This document shows positions 36,545 to 48,599 of a stretch of 64,000 nucleotides of DNA, piece after piece. Origin of the DNA: Panorpa germanica. Lineage: Eukaryota > Arthropoda > Insecta > Mecoptera > Panorpidae. The notes under the pieces were generated by a model. It saw nothing but the letters and a program-made list of their open reading frames with translations. It searched no databases and was not told the DNA's origin. The translations under genes and the position numbers were made by a program. The stretch lies in NCBI GenBank assembly GCA_963678705.1, contig OY783214.1:6634001-6698000 (forward strand). The letters run 5' to 3'. The first letter of the stretch is position 1. Every line of letters starts with the position of its first letter.

Positions 36545-36898
36545 TGCCGTCCCCACACGGGTCGACTGATTGCAAACTCGAACGAAAATCGAGCCATGTC
36601 GAGCAGTGTTTCGTGACTCTATAGAATGATAGAGATTAACAATAGCATAATAGGGGATTTTATTGTGTCGTGTTTGTATGTATGTATGTATTTAAATACT
36701 TTTGAAAAGTATTTCTGCACATCTCTACTCATGATGTTCAAAAGCATGCAACGTAATTGCCCTGCGACCTAGAAACACAGTCACTCAAAATCAATTTCAA
36801 ATCAGTTTTGTTTCATTCGAGCTTGTGCATTCTCTCACTCCGGTTCGGGCAGATTCGGGGCTCGCGTTTGCAATCATTCAACCCATGTGCGGACGGCC
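36545..36898. mobile_element. PIF-like MITE with about 40-bp inverted repeats
   Basis: The left end TGCCGTCCCCACACGGGTCG continues ACTGATTGCAAACTCGA. The complement of the right end reads GGCCGTCCGCACATGGGTTG then AATGATTGCAAACGCGA, about 80% identical over some 40 bp. TAA flanks both sides (36542-36544, 36899-36901). A 3-bp TWA duplication with GGCC-type ends fits PIF/Harbinger, though one base of the left terminus is changed. The 354-bp interior is non-coding and holds a (TATG)n run at 36676-36690. Confidence 0.75.
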
Positions 36899-36901
36899 TA
36901 A

Positions 36902-37948
36902 GTCTTCATATTGAGAAGGAGATTAAAGTATCTTCTAAGATCTTCTAAAAATGGTGACGTTGGTGTTATTTTAATTAGTAGAAACATATATGCCTGATCT
37001 TAGAACTTACACAAGTACAATCTCGATGAGATTTAGACGTTGCTTGTAAGTACGTCGTAAGATGTCGTTTCACTTATGTACACAGGTAGTAAATATATCA
37101 CAGCACGGTTAGTTAACTAAATAAAATTGAGCGGTGCACTGACAGTAGTTAAGTGCGATGTCCACTATACAAAATGTACACTCGAATGAGTAAAAGAATG
37201 ATTTTATTTGACTGACGTAAAATGGTGGTAAATATGGTCAGTATAATAAATAAGAAAAGTAAGTAATTTTTCTGTAAACTGTACCTCCAATCTCCAAAAC
37301 AGCTTCTCTGAAATTAAAAAGAAATCAAAACTATTAAATGGTGTAACCCCTTAATTTCCTATTTTAAATAAACGATTAGTTGTATTAGAGAACGACTAAT
37401 AACGTTCTTCTTTTATTTTTCTATGTATTTAAAAACCAATTAAACTTGTCGACAATAAATAACATGAAGTGAGATAAGAAAAACAATGCGATACATAAAA
37501 TTACACTTAGAAAACAATGCGTTGGCTGACAGCACATATTTTAAACAGAAGAACTGTAAATGCATATGACGTACTCGTATGTTATTACACAATGATAATA
37601 GCCTGCTCTTCTACGAGCCTCATATTTCACAAAGAAACAATGGTAACATCATTTTACACATATGGAAAAAATAAAGCAAAATGAAAGTTAATTGAAACAA
37701 TAGAAATTACTAAATTTGATTAATGTGTTAATTAATTTTAAAAAATACAAATAAATCTTTATGATACTTTCTTCTTAATCATCTATCAAATGACAAGTGT
37801 TAAAGTGGTTAACAAAGCGAGACATTTTAATAGTCCAATTGTGGCATCATGCAACCTAAATACCGGAAGACTAAATTTATAGTAGCAATCAAATTTTTGA
37901 CTACTATGCAGATGTTATGACGTGTGTTTCGAGGTGTGAAAAGTTTAG
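36902..37948. other. AT-rich non-coding stretch
   Basis: Nothing identified apart from TACTCGTA at 37572-37579. Confidence 0.5.
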
Positions 37949-38036
37949 AATAAATTTAAGGTTGAGCGCACATTTACGACAAGAGAAATTATTAATTCTG
38001 TTTGTGTTTTTACTCAAAAATGATCACTCAAAACAA
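37949..38036 (+). repeat. R2 repeat, copy 1
   Basis: About 88 bp from AATAAATTTAAGG through ACAAGAGAAATTATTAA and TTTTACTCAAAAA match 57972-58059 with few differences. The family is unknown. It lies directly against a MITE-A copy here and 150 bp from another at 58.2 kb. Confidence 0.7.
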
Positions 38037-38040
38037 GGAC

Positions 38041-38259
38041 CCCAGTAAACATTATGGAGTCACTTTGCCATCATATTGAAGATGCGTATGATTTTTTGTT
38101 ATGAAAGAGTTCATTTTCTCACAGTCGTTCATCTATTTTATCGGCTACAAATGGCGAAACCGCTCCATCTGTGGGAATAAAAGATAAAGTTGATGCGAAC
38201 TATAATTGTAGTGCAATAGTGATAGAAAAATAGGACACTTCACCAAATTGTTTACTGGA
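38041..38259 (+). mobile_element. MITE-A copy 1
   Basis: The ends CCCAGTAAACATTATGGAGT and (complement) CCAGTAAACAATTTGGTG are inverted repeats. The interior shares GAAGATGCGTATGATTTT, AAGTTGATGCGAACTATAAT and TAGGACACTTCACCAAATTG with the other three copies. It is non-coding. The TSD is not resolved: the flanks do not match. Confidence 0.82.
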
Positions 38260-39242
38260 TATGTAGCTGTCTTATTAATAACCCAGCAATATTTTCCAGG
38301 GTAACATTTATGTAATTGGATCCATAAATATCTTTTAAGAATGTATAAACCAACAACAAAGCATCCCTATACATCTCAAACTGTATTGAGTGATATGTTT
38401 CTTAAGAAATCAAAATTTTTCACGCGTGTTAAATTTTTTTTTTTTTTTTTGTTACACTTGACGTTTTATATAACAAGGTTTACTTTTCACTATTTTTACA
38501 TGTCGTAGACAGAGCTGTCACTTTCAAACGTTGCTACCCCAACAAGTTCAGTGAGTAGTCCGACACGATCATTATTTTTGTGGCATACAACCCCTGTCAT
38601 GTCGTATAACGTATAACGTATCCACTTTGACATGTCCGTGATTCAACTGTTACTCTGTTCAGAGTTCAGTGTTCAGTGTTCGGTGTTCAGTGTTGTGTTC
38701 GCTTTTCCTCTACTGTGTTTTATACTCGTTCCAACCCATTCTGAGGTTGGATTCTATGGCACTGGGTAGATATAGTACCAAACGCAGAATGCTCTATCAC
38801 TCTACAACTCTATAAGGCAATTCGGAGCCGGACCTGAGCTTCCGAATCTTGGAAGAACTCTTACTATTATCAACTTTGGAATAATGCGCAGGTTGTCTCA
38901 ACTGAAGGTCAGAGGATGTGTATACTATTCAGCAACGAAAGCAGTTCATTAAAGAGGAAAACAAGGGACAGCGTAAACAAAAAGCATTAGCGGTGTCCGT
39001 ATACTTACTTGTATAAATGTGTTTCAGTCAGCATCGCCAGCAAAACTATGAAACTTGCTTCAGACAATTTTGCTTTAGACCTTGCGAATTCAGTTGCTTT
39101 CTCACAAGGCTTTCTTTATCGTCTGTAACTGGATAAAACACAAATTAGTGTAAGAGTTAAAATAACAAAAGAACATACGAAAAATGAAGTTGAATTATAG
39201 AAAATTATTATTTTTCAGAAAACCACCAAATTTTTGAGCTTA
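38260..39242. repeat. Non-coding stretch with simple repeats
   Basis: A poly-T run lies at 38432-38449 and a GTTCAGT tandem (4-5 imperfect units) at 38660-38698. No TSD supports a retroposon at the poly-T. No gene recognised. Confidence 0.5.
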
Positions 39243-39466
39243 CCCAGTAAACATTTTGGGGTCACTTTGCATCATATTGAAGATGCGTATGATTTTGTTA
39301 TCATAACAGAGTCATTTACAGTTCCGTTTCTCACAGTCGCTCCACTCCACGTACCAGTCCACTTGTTGGAATACAAATAAAGATAAAGTGGATGCGAACT
39401 GTAATTGAAGAGAAATAGTGATAGAAACGTCACAAAACAGGACACTTCACCAAATTGTTTACTGGG
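39243..39466 (+). mobile_element. MITE-A copy 2 (best-preserved ends)
   Basis: CCCAGTAAACATTTTGGGGT at the left and the complement of the right end, CCCAGTAAACAATTTGGTGA, agree at 15 of the first 17 positions or better. TA flanks both sides (39241-39242, 39467-39468). The 224-bp interior is non-coding and colinear with copies 1, 3 and 4. Superfamily uncertain; a TA duplication would suggest Tc1/mariner, but other copies do not confirm it. Confidence 0.85.
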
Positions 39467-39468
39467 TA

Positions 39469-41168
39469 ACTATACTTTCATTATTCTAGACAAGGTAGAA
39501 TCTTTCTTTGGAATGGCCAAATCATACTATTTCAAGCGATCATCATATTTAGAGCGTATATTTTCGATCAGGGCCAATCTGAGATAAATGTATTGTAGAT
39601 GCGAGATCTTTTTTACAGTTTAGCGCCCACCTATATGTAGCCGCATCTCTCGCATGCTCCTCGGAACAACACAGTGTATGATGTCCCCACCTGAGCGTCC
39701 ATATCTCTGCAATTATAAAGGGTTAACTATTTCATTTTGAACTTTCCTCTATTTCTATAGTCCATTTATCTTTAAATTAATAAGATTGTCATTGTTCAAC
39801 ATGTTGAGAGCCACTGCTACACATTCTATATAGGGTTTGACATTTCTCTTCGTGTTTTGTAGTAATGTTTCATTTCTGACACATTTGCGAGTCTTGGAAA
39901 TGTCACGCTAAAGGTTTGGTCCTGTCCATACAATAATTATTCCTTTCATATAAAATAAAAGTAAGGTAGGATAACTTCCAGCTATTACGAAAGAATTATT
40001 GACAAGGATCATTTAATATTGAAAATAACTTTTTGATTGATTGCTATGACAGAGTCAGACCCTTTGGAGCCTATTTTGTTGATTAAATAATGATTGAAAA
40101 TCGACTGATTTGCTACTAATCAAAAACTGAAAATATATATATTTCAGGCCCCAAAAGCTTTTATATTTAAGGTCCGAAATAACAGAAAAGTGAACACTCA
40201 GCAACCCTTCACTCAGCAAACAGTTTCTATCATCCGAAATATTAATCTACAAACTTTTCTTATAGATTGACAGAATGAAGCTAACTGGTCTAATTTCATT
40301 TCATATTTTGCCCATACGTGCGAAACACTGTCCTGTTATTTTAATGTTGGTATTCAAATTTAAATTACGCGCAAATACAAGCTGTGGGTTCCACACTCCA
40401 ATTATAGAAGATGAGGTCGCTGTGTAAACTACTTTTAATATTATAATTAGAATTAATTTCTAAAACAAATAGTCTCTGTCTTAGAACACTAATTTTAAAC
40501 TAATTAACGCAGCACTCGTTTGCATGCAAATTATCCTTTAATACCTGTTTTTTAAAATACCTTACCAATTAAAGGTAATAATAATGGTTTTACTGAATAG
40601 AATCTGTCAGAGAATAATATTTATGACTATTATTTAAATATGAATATTTATTATTAAAACTGTATAATAATAATTACGAATAGGTAATAAAGTTTTTATT
40701 TATATTTATTGCCATAAATTAAAAAAAATATTCTTAAATAATGCGCATAAGTTTTAATACATAATGAGGTTAGAAATATACTCATACATAACTACCAGCA
40801 TATAAAAGTCAAAATGTACAGTTAATAAATTTACGACATCCTGGCCAATTATTGTCTTATCAAAGCAGTATAATTTATTATTATTAAACTATGGCATTAC
40901 ACAAATTAAATTATTTTTAAAAAATTATTTCCGCGATAAAAAATAAACTGGAACAGAAACGATATAACAAGTTGAGTTATAGCGCTGAGTTATCGTGGCG
41001 AAAATAGTAACTAAACTTGATTTCCTTATGTTGGCAGTAGGAAAAGAGTTACACATCCGGCAAATTGCAAAACAAAGTTCCCAATTTCAGTTTAGGTTGG
41101 GATATCTAATGGTTGGTGAGCCTACAGGGAGATGATACCACAAATGGGTTAGTCAGTGGTGTCCTACT
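39469..41168. other. AT-rich non-coding stretch
   Basis: No gene recognised. Nothing repeated elsewhere was noticed. Confidence 0.5.
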
Positions 41169-41345
41169 AAAGGTTAGATCCAAACTAGTGCGATTCCAAC
41201 ATGCGACATTCAACTTTCATAAACTCTTACCCATAAGTTAACGGTTTTCAGAGATGAGTATACTAAATTGGTTCAACTTTAAGTTGATGATGATGTACAA
41301 CTTCTTCTAACAATTGAAGGTGTGAAGGTGGTCACTTACGTAGAC
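41169..41345 (+). mobile_element. MITE-B copy
   Basis: The left part has CTAGTGCGATTCCAACATGC and GACATTCAACTTTCATA, matching 9116-9160. The right part reverse-complements to ACACCTTCAATTGTTAGAAG and AAGTTGTAC, matching the right-end segment. It is non-coding, 177 bp, with an interior deletion relative to 9107-9512. Confidence 0.55.
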
Positions 41346-42928
41346 GACGCGTAACATACATCCTACTAAGTTAAGATACTTCTGCAAAATAACATAAATA
41401 GATATTTTTGATGGTTTCTTAAAGGACCGTGGTATTTAATATTTGGTTTCTGACTCCAGAAAATGTATAGTAACGCCACTGAAGCAAACTGCCCAATAGA
41501 TCATGGTGTTCCATCTATGGCCCCCTGCCGTTATCGTGTGTCGAGCTGTCCGCTATTCTGCGGCACCGTGGTAATCTCCTCGGCGGTCCAAAGATCACCA
41601 TCCGTGGTGAAACATACTCGCCAACTAACATTTAAAATATCGTATAATCTGGAAAGGTATTTCCGTTGGAAAAGTCCAATATTTAAAGGACTAGCCAAAG
41701 TCTTCACAGAATTGATTACATTCGCTGAATTTCGTATTTATTTCAATATATTTTTTGAGATTGCCGTTAACAGTCTTCTAGAAACTCACGGATTTAGGTA
41801 GAATCTTCGTCGTTTAACTATTTACCCACAAGAATGATGGCCCCGCACAGCAGGCTCCGGCACTGCCGACCGGGATAACTTATCATAAAATATTTTTCTT
41901 TGACATTCTGGATAATGCATATCATGGTTATTTATTTTGTTGTTAGCTATTTATTCCTTTACAGTTTATTTCCTTTACAGACTTTACTTTGTATGTGTTA
42001 AGATGGCATTTAAATCTATCAACGCCGCTTATTAAAGATGTACAAGTCTTTAAATTATTGTTCAAGTAGAACAAGTGAATTTATTAATTTCTTAACCGGG
42101 GAAATCAACAGGTTGTGCTACCGACTTTTATATTGTACGTTACTTATTATATGGTTAATTAGATAAACCTTTGAACTCGTCACAGTCGCTCTTTATTTGC
42201 CGTTTAAGCCAAATTTAATGTTTAATACCTACAATGTCGCACAAACTACGTAAAAATATAGCACAGATCGAACCTGAAAAAGCCCCCCACAATAAAAAAT
42301 AGGCTCCGAACGACGATGGGACAAAACCGGCTATCAAAGCTAATCCTACTTAGTATTGAAAGTGATTTCAGCGAAATCATCAACGACTTTTCGTCAAAAA
42401 AAGCTCACAAAGTTCCATTCGTTAACGCGGTAATTTAGTTTTTAATAAATTGTATTTAACTTTAACTAATTGTGGAAATAATTTTAATTGTTGGCAATAC
42501 ATTTTTGAAAGACTTGACGGAAAAAAATTGTTTCTTTTATTCGGAAAATAATTAAGAGCCTCTGCTCCTTCGTTGCCCCAGGGGCTCCAGACCTCCAAAT
42601 GCGGCTCTGTATACAAACAATAGTAATATGGCGACATGTTCATATATTAATAAAGTATTCAACTTTGCGTTGCGTTATTTAAATAACGTCACATTTAATC
42701 ATTATCGTTATTTATTTATTATTTTTTTAAATGCGCAAAATATATCACTTTATTCTTAGTTATACTTATTAAAAAATATATCGATTTTTAAGGTTAAACT
42801 GACAATGCGTCAAATGTATATTCTTCATTGCTTCCCATGCAAAGGATTCGAACTTACCGACTTCTACTTTTCAGGATAATTAGATAAAGTTATAATTTGT
42901 ATTTGTATAAAAATATATAACTTTTGTG
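41346..42928. other. Non-coding stretch with one unexplained open frame
   Basis: A 112-codon forward frame at 41463-41801 begins in GC-richer DNA (Cys-rich N-terminal third) and turns AT-rich. No domain, splice sites or repeat were recognised, so it is not called as a gene. Confidence 0.4.
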
Positions 42929-42937
42929 ACACAACTA

Positions 42938-43055
42938 ATTTTTTTTTTAATGTAATTTCTCGGGCTTTCTAGGCACGTAGCCTTTTATCGCCCCTAATAT
43001 TGTTCTGCTTCTTCTTATACGTTATATCAGACAACAAGAATGATCTATTCATGAA
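42938..43055 (-). mobile_element. Short retroposon RP, truncated copy with TSD
   Basis: The reverse complement matches 55519-55636: CATGAATAGATCATTCTTGT, AAGAAGAAGCAGAA, ATTAGGGGCGATAAAAGGCT, ACGTGC, AAGCCCGAGAAA, then poly-A (poly-T here at 42939-42948). ACACAACTA flanks it at 42929-42937 and 43056-43064. It is 5'-truncated relative to the 55.4 kb copy and non-coding. Confidence 0.88.
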
Positions 43056-43064
43056 ACACAACTA

Positions 43065-44036
43065 CTTAAGATTGTTAAATATGTGCTATAAAGGCAGCTA
43101 GCTCTCTTACGCTAGTAAGAATGATGATGTTTATGAGTATAACCGCCAATAAAATCTGCATCAGTAATGTTTCGCCTGTATAAAGCTGATGAAGCCACAA
43201 ATGACGAACACGAACACGAACGCGAACACGAACACGAAGAACCTCGAACGTCGGACGTCGAACCACTCTATCTGCCACTCCACTCCACGCCAGAAATGAG
43301 TCAGTATAATTACATAACAGCAATAAACTCAACTCAAGTCAGTAATTAATGTTTGTTGCGGCCATAAAAAGCTAAAAGTTATCGCGCTAAAAGCGCTGTC
43401 AAACACTCAAGTCTCTAATGAGTGGTTGGTTCTTTTTTAAAAAAGACTACGAGTTTTTATTGAAGATAAAAGTTAAATTACCTATCGGTAAAAACTGAAG
43501 TGACAACCAACAGAAATAATATTATCTGTATAACATTTAATAGGTAACATAACTTATAGTCCATAAGTTACCAACTTTAACCAGAATATAAGATAATGCT
43601 ATTGACAGGGGTCCCCAACTTGTTGGACTATACATTTTACAATTAGGATGTCTTAACTTTCAAGATTTAAAACATAATTATCGACTGGTGTATATTATCT
43701 AAATAGTGTAGTTACGTGAACAATATGTTGCGCATCCCTAGCTTATCGTATCTGTCGTGCTATTCGGTGTTTAGTATTCTGTGTTGACAGCATTCTATGT
43801 TTATATTATCTTACGTATTTTATTACAGATAGTTTTATATGTGGAAGCGATCAGACAACTGGGAATGGGACATTATATCCACATTGACATATAGAAAGTT
43901 TTGATGCCAAACAAATTATCATAAATCATGTCCATTGATTCTGAATTACGCCATATTGTTGAATGTTTACCAGTTTTATTTTAGATATAACATTTTTACT
44001 AAACTATTACATTTCTACGAGTTCATGATTTTTAAA
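43065..44036. repeat. Non-coding stretch with (CGAACA)n array
   Basis: (CGAACA)n with one CGAACG variant lies at 43205-43240. CAGGGGTCCCCAACTTG at 43608 looks like a hAT-type terminus without a partner. No gene recognised. Confidence 0.55.
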
Positions 44037-44046
44037 AGTATAGTTT

Positions 44047-44541
44047 TTTTTTTTTTTTTTAATATTTATTTTATTTATGCATCAACGTTTAGAAGTAATT
44101 AGCACTTATATTAGCACATATACAATTATTTATAATACATAATTCGTAATTTATAATTTACAATTTATATATTTAAAATAAAGAAATTTAGTTTGTTTTG
44201 TTTATAAACTCAAAAAGGTTTTTAAATTTTCTTTGTTTTTATATATCAGTCTATATTCTTGAGGTATATTATATTCTTGTCTGATCGACGAGTATTTTGA
44301 GCATTGGAAAATAATATGCTTTACCGTTAGTAGGTTATTGCATTGTTCACATATTGGTTGTGGTTCTTTTCTAAATAAGTAAGTATGAGTATAATTTGTA
44401 TGGCCTATCATGAGTCTACATATTACTACTTCCAGCCTTCTATTTAATCCATCTGGTAATTCTTGTTTGCAAATTAATGGCTTTACTTCCCTTAATTTGT
44501 TATCACTTTCTTCACTCCATTCTTTTTGCCATGAACAATTT
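44047..44541 (-). mobile_element. Non-LTR retrotransposon L44, 3' end with intact C-terminal frame
   Basis: Flanked by AGTATAGTTT at 44037-44046 and 44542-44551 (10-bp TSD), with the poly-A tail (poly-T on this strand) at the left. The reverse strand is open without interruption from the truncation point 44540 to the stop at 44202, 112 residues. This is the tail of a jockey/CR1-group pol protein, with the characteristic C-x2-C-x7-H-x4-C zinc motif (CEQC, then H and C in HIIFQC). A 155-bp AT-rich 3' UTR follows. The RT and endonuclease are lost. The uninterrupted frame and exact TSD suggest a fairly recent insertion. A decayed relative lies at 49605-49902. Confidence 0.85.
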
Positions 44542-44551
44542 AGTATAGTTT

Positions 44552-47500
44552 ATTTTAACCGTCATTAAACTTTGAGCTTTGTTTATAAAGATCATTTAAA
44601 GTCTTTGTTTAAGTAAGCTTTATACCGTTGGGAATTCCAATCCAATATCTTTTCAACTAATCCAGAGCACACAACTCAAACTATGCATTCTGTTCCTCAC
44701 AGTTACACTATCGTTTTGTTTAGTTTCGTTAATCGGTGGTTCATTTCTACAAGGTTCTTTAAAGAAGACTTCTTTTATCTATCTACTATCAATGATGTCT
44801 ACTAATAATTTTGTGTGGACGCCACTGCATATATGGTAGTATTTTCTTTATGACGACAACTTGTTTAGAGTTATTTAATTGCAACTATAATTGCTGTGTA
44901 TTTACCATTTGCAGATTTCATAGCCAATAAAATGTAGTAACTGTCAACTCCTACATTAAATTTTCTAAAATTTATACGAGGTTCTACGGTACTTCAAGAT
45001 AAAGTCTTAGTAGTAACGAATCAACTCATATGATGATATACTCTTGTGTGTATCTGTATTGTATGTATACAATGTGTGCAACAAAAATATGCTACTCTTG
45101 AAAAGAAAATGTCAAAATAAAACCCCTCAGCGATTATATACTATATTTTATTTTATCAGATAACTTTACGAGTGATATGTTTATATTAACCATAAAGTAC
45201 GTTTACTGGCAAAGTCCGTGTAGTGGAGTGTCTTGTAGTCTGTAGTCTATAGTCTATAGTCTGTGGAGCTGCAGACGTACTTACTCGTATAGGATAATAA
45301 ATGGGACTTTGAAATAGGCCAGTGAATCATTCATAAAAATTCATTTTAAATTTCTCCCCGAAAATTTTATAATTTTAGTACACTGGAAATGTTAATGTGT
45401 CACCCAAGCAGCCGTGGATTAACCCTGAATTTAGATTTAATTCGCTCAAACATCGCTTCTCCATACGAAATGTCTGATGGTAGTTTGCTTTTTAGGAACT
45501 AAGCAACATTGTGCTGTTCAAGCTCGTAAGTGGACAAGCATTTATAGATGAAGAGATTAAGTTTTCACCCAAGAAAAGTAGATAAGTTTGGGTAACTTTT
45601 TATTTTAAATAGAAATAAAATCTATAGTAGTAACGACATTTTTCGGCAAAGAAAATCCGTCAATTTAGTAAGGAAGAAAGCCGTTCCCGAGATTGAAGTT
45701 AATATTAAATCATTGTATGAAGTCTCATCTTTTTCCTGGACTACATCGGTATCGCCTTCGCCAGCGGTTGCCTGCTTCGTTGTTGGTACCTTACAGCAGA
45801 CACTCATGAGCGAAAGAGCGCTCCTTACATTTCCTACTAGCGGTTAGCTTTTGATTTACGATTAGCGTTATTCTATAAACCTGTACGCTACACCTGGCTG
45901 GTCATACGTTTTCCGTCACGGCTGCATTTTACCACCACCATATGGGGTCTACATCATACAATAAATATCAGGTATATTATAGGACACCCGGTGCTGAAGC
46001 GGTTCTGTTCAGCAAGTTACATGAGTTATTATTTATTGTAATGGTATTGTTCGTGGTGAGAAAGGCTTTAAGACAATACAAGCGGCTTGGTTCACACCCT
46101 AGTCTTAGCAGTATTATTGGATTCATGGTAATAAACATGCGGTACCTTAACATCACCTTTATGGCTAATCACCATCATATATAATTCATGACTTTATAAC
46201 GCTGATATTATCGCATGACTCGACCAAGTCATAAATTAAGTGTTGTTCGTATTACCAAACAATGGTGAAAATATGGCTTGTGTTATAAATCACAAAACAA
46301 ATAACTAGTTTGTAAATATTAAGCCTTTAACGATTATAATTGTACGTTACGTTATGCATTCTGAGTAATGGCACTGACGCGATGTTTTTTCTTGTTGTTT
46401 CTTTCTTTATTTGTGTCTGTTGCTCTGTGCTGTTTAGTGTTTGTCAGCCATTTTATCTCTCATCTCGCGACACCTCCGGGGCAGAACCACACTAAGATAA
46501 ATGTTTGTGTTGTGTTCTCTTGTTAAACTGAAGTTGCATGTCAGGAACTTGCCATGTGTGCCACACTGCCACGTATGCAATATGTCTTCTTCAGGGCAAT
46601 GCTAATCAAATATTTAAATGAACAAAGGGATTTGTTTCTTTATACTCCAAAACCAAGCAAGTAAACAATGTAACAATTTTGCTTGGTTAAGCTACAGTTA
46701 TGTTCGACGAGTATAATCAACCTCAGTTAACTGAGAAGTGAAACATCGCCCCTAAATACGAGTGTACACTATATTTTCAATATCATAAATTGTCAAAATT
46801 AGATTAGATAGCATTAAACGCAACCTGCTGCTCATGCCCTTTCTCCATGCCCCATGACATCAAACAAAGGCAATTATCATGTTACCAGGTAGGTCAAAAG
46901 TTCCCAACCCCAATGTGTTAGAGAACAGGAATTGAAACATGGAATTAGGGATGAAAATGGAAGAGAGGGAGTGTAGACTGCGAGATCACTGTCAACGATG
47001 TCCCACAAAGGTTCGGTAATCGATGTGACAGGCGACAGGCAAAGTCCAGAATGGTTCAACAGTACAGTGTGGTATCGGATCGAGGTGATGGTGTTCTATC
47101 TAGCTACAGTGTGGTATTATGGGATACAGTGGCACAACGGGAGCGGGCGGGATCGACAGACTCAGAGGGTTGCTGTCAATCGAATGTCACTCAACACTAC
47201 AGTTTCTATACAAAAAAAAGGAAATTGTCAAAATAAAGCACTTAAATGTACAAATACAACTAAAATCGTCGCATGTCTGAGTTGCTTATGACAGGCGCAT
47301 GCAATGAGCATCGGAACGAGGGGGTCAGGTTTATTTTACCGTTTGAATGCGATAGAGAATTTATAATAAGGATCTAAATGAATCGGAGATTAAAGCAATT
47401 GTGACTGGATATATTTAAACTCAGAATATGGTATGGATGCATCTCTGTGTTAATGATATATGAAGATATATCTCTTTATTTTTACAAAACTTTTTACCTC

Positions 47501-47721
47501 CACTTTTTATGGGTCTATTGTGATTTTTAGATTTTATTTAGGATCTTTCTTATACATTTTAAAATCACTCCTTACGTAACGATAAGATCAGAATAACCTC
47601 CTGAGTATGGGTTATCTATTTAACAAAATTTAAATCATTGAATATATATTATGTTTTTCATATTATAATTTCCCATATTACTAATTTTTAAGATTTACTA
47701 TTTTCTTGTAGTAGTGTATTT
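44552..47721. other. Gene-free stretch
   Basis: No gene recognised. A TAGTCTA tandem lies at 45235-45265. GACGCCACTG at 44818 resembles a hAT end. Open frames at 45622-45807 (-), 45942-46184 (+) and 46998-47291 (+) sit in less AT-rich DNA but show no domain or splice context. Confidence 0.45.
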
Positions 47722-47840
47722 GTTGATTTATTTTTTGGTGAGTTGGGTATTTACCAGCCATGGAATAAATTTATTCCATCCCCGACAATCGAACCCGAGA
47801 CCTAAGTTAACTGCCTCGACACTTAGAGCTCTTTTTAAAT
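47722..47840 (-). mobile_element. SINE-2 copy (tRNA-related)
   Basis: On the reverse strand GAGGCAGTTAACTTAGG precedes GGGTTCGATTG (B-box-like, 47786-47796), then GGGGATGGAATAAATTTATT and GGCTGGTAAATACCCAACTC. The order and words match 53150-53310. TAGTGTATTT (47712-47721) and TAGTGTTTTT (47840-47849) are a possible TSD with one mismatch. Confidence 0.5.
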
Positions 47841-47849
47841 AGTGTTTTT

Positions 47850-48599
47850 CTAAAACCTGCTCCACCAGTTATTTGTTTTCACCAATAAAGCTCCCACTCG
47901 TATTTTATTATTTAAAATAACGTAAAAACCCAATTAATTTACATTGTATTTAAAGCCGTGCGTACGTTCGTCTCCTAAATGCCGTAACTAACAAATTAAT
48001 TTCCACCTAATCTTAATTTGTTTTCAAATCATAAATATTAAGGTCGTGAATTAAGGTTTAAAAGATCAAAGAAAGTGTCAAATTAAGGTTAGTAGATGTA
48101 TAATATAAATGACGGTTTACAAAAGCTTTTGAAAACATAACTTAACGTAAAACTATTTGTCTACATTTGTGTTGGCTTAGCAAAATAACAGGTGCATTTA
48201 CATGTTTAAAAAATAAATATCTCACATGTCATCTGGACATTACGAATACAAGTACATTCAACAGCCGACGTCGGCGTCCACAAATGTCGCAATAGTGTTT
48301 CACATTGGTGTTAGCGTTAGGACATAGTCACTGAGAGTAGTGGAAGTGGAAGTAGAGTGCCAGAAACACTTCAGTGGTGTTATGTTGAAAAACACGTCGA
48401 GGATTAAATACTACGCGATGCACAATTTTCATCGTTTCCTAAACTGTGGATTCCGATCTCCATAGCTTTAATTAAATATGCTGTGAACATGCCATTTGTG
48501 CGAATTCTTAAAGACCCATGATTCGGCCAACATTGGTACAAACGATGCAACAAACAATTTCCAACGTTGGACGCTTGATGGTTGAACTCATCGTGTTTT
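47850..48599. other. Non-coding stretch
   Basis: No gene. A perfect 12-bp palindrome GCCGACGTCGGC lies at 48265-48276. Confidence 0.5.

Noticed and set aside
38432-38449. Poly-T as the tail of a reverse-strand retroposon
   Set aside because: No flanking duplication and no LINE- or SINE-like sequence beside it.
41155-41480. hAT pair CAGTGGTGTCC ... ACGCCACTG
   Set aside because: Flanking octamers differ and the interval contains a MITE-B copy with its own ends.
41463-41801. 112-codon forward frame as a gene
   Set aside because: No recognised domain, abrupt composition change inside, no splice context and no second copy to show conservation.
43608-43640. hAT element starting CAGGGGTCCCCAAC
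   Set aside because: No matching right end or 8-bp duplication was found. The same applies to single CAGTGGCG-type ends at 15463, 15972, 20120 and 44818.
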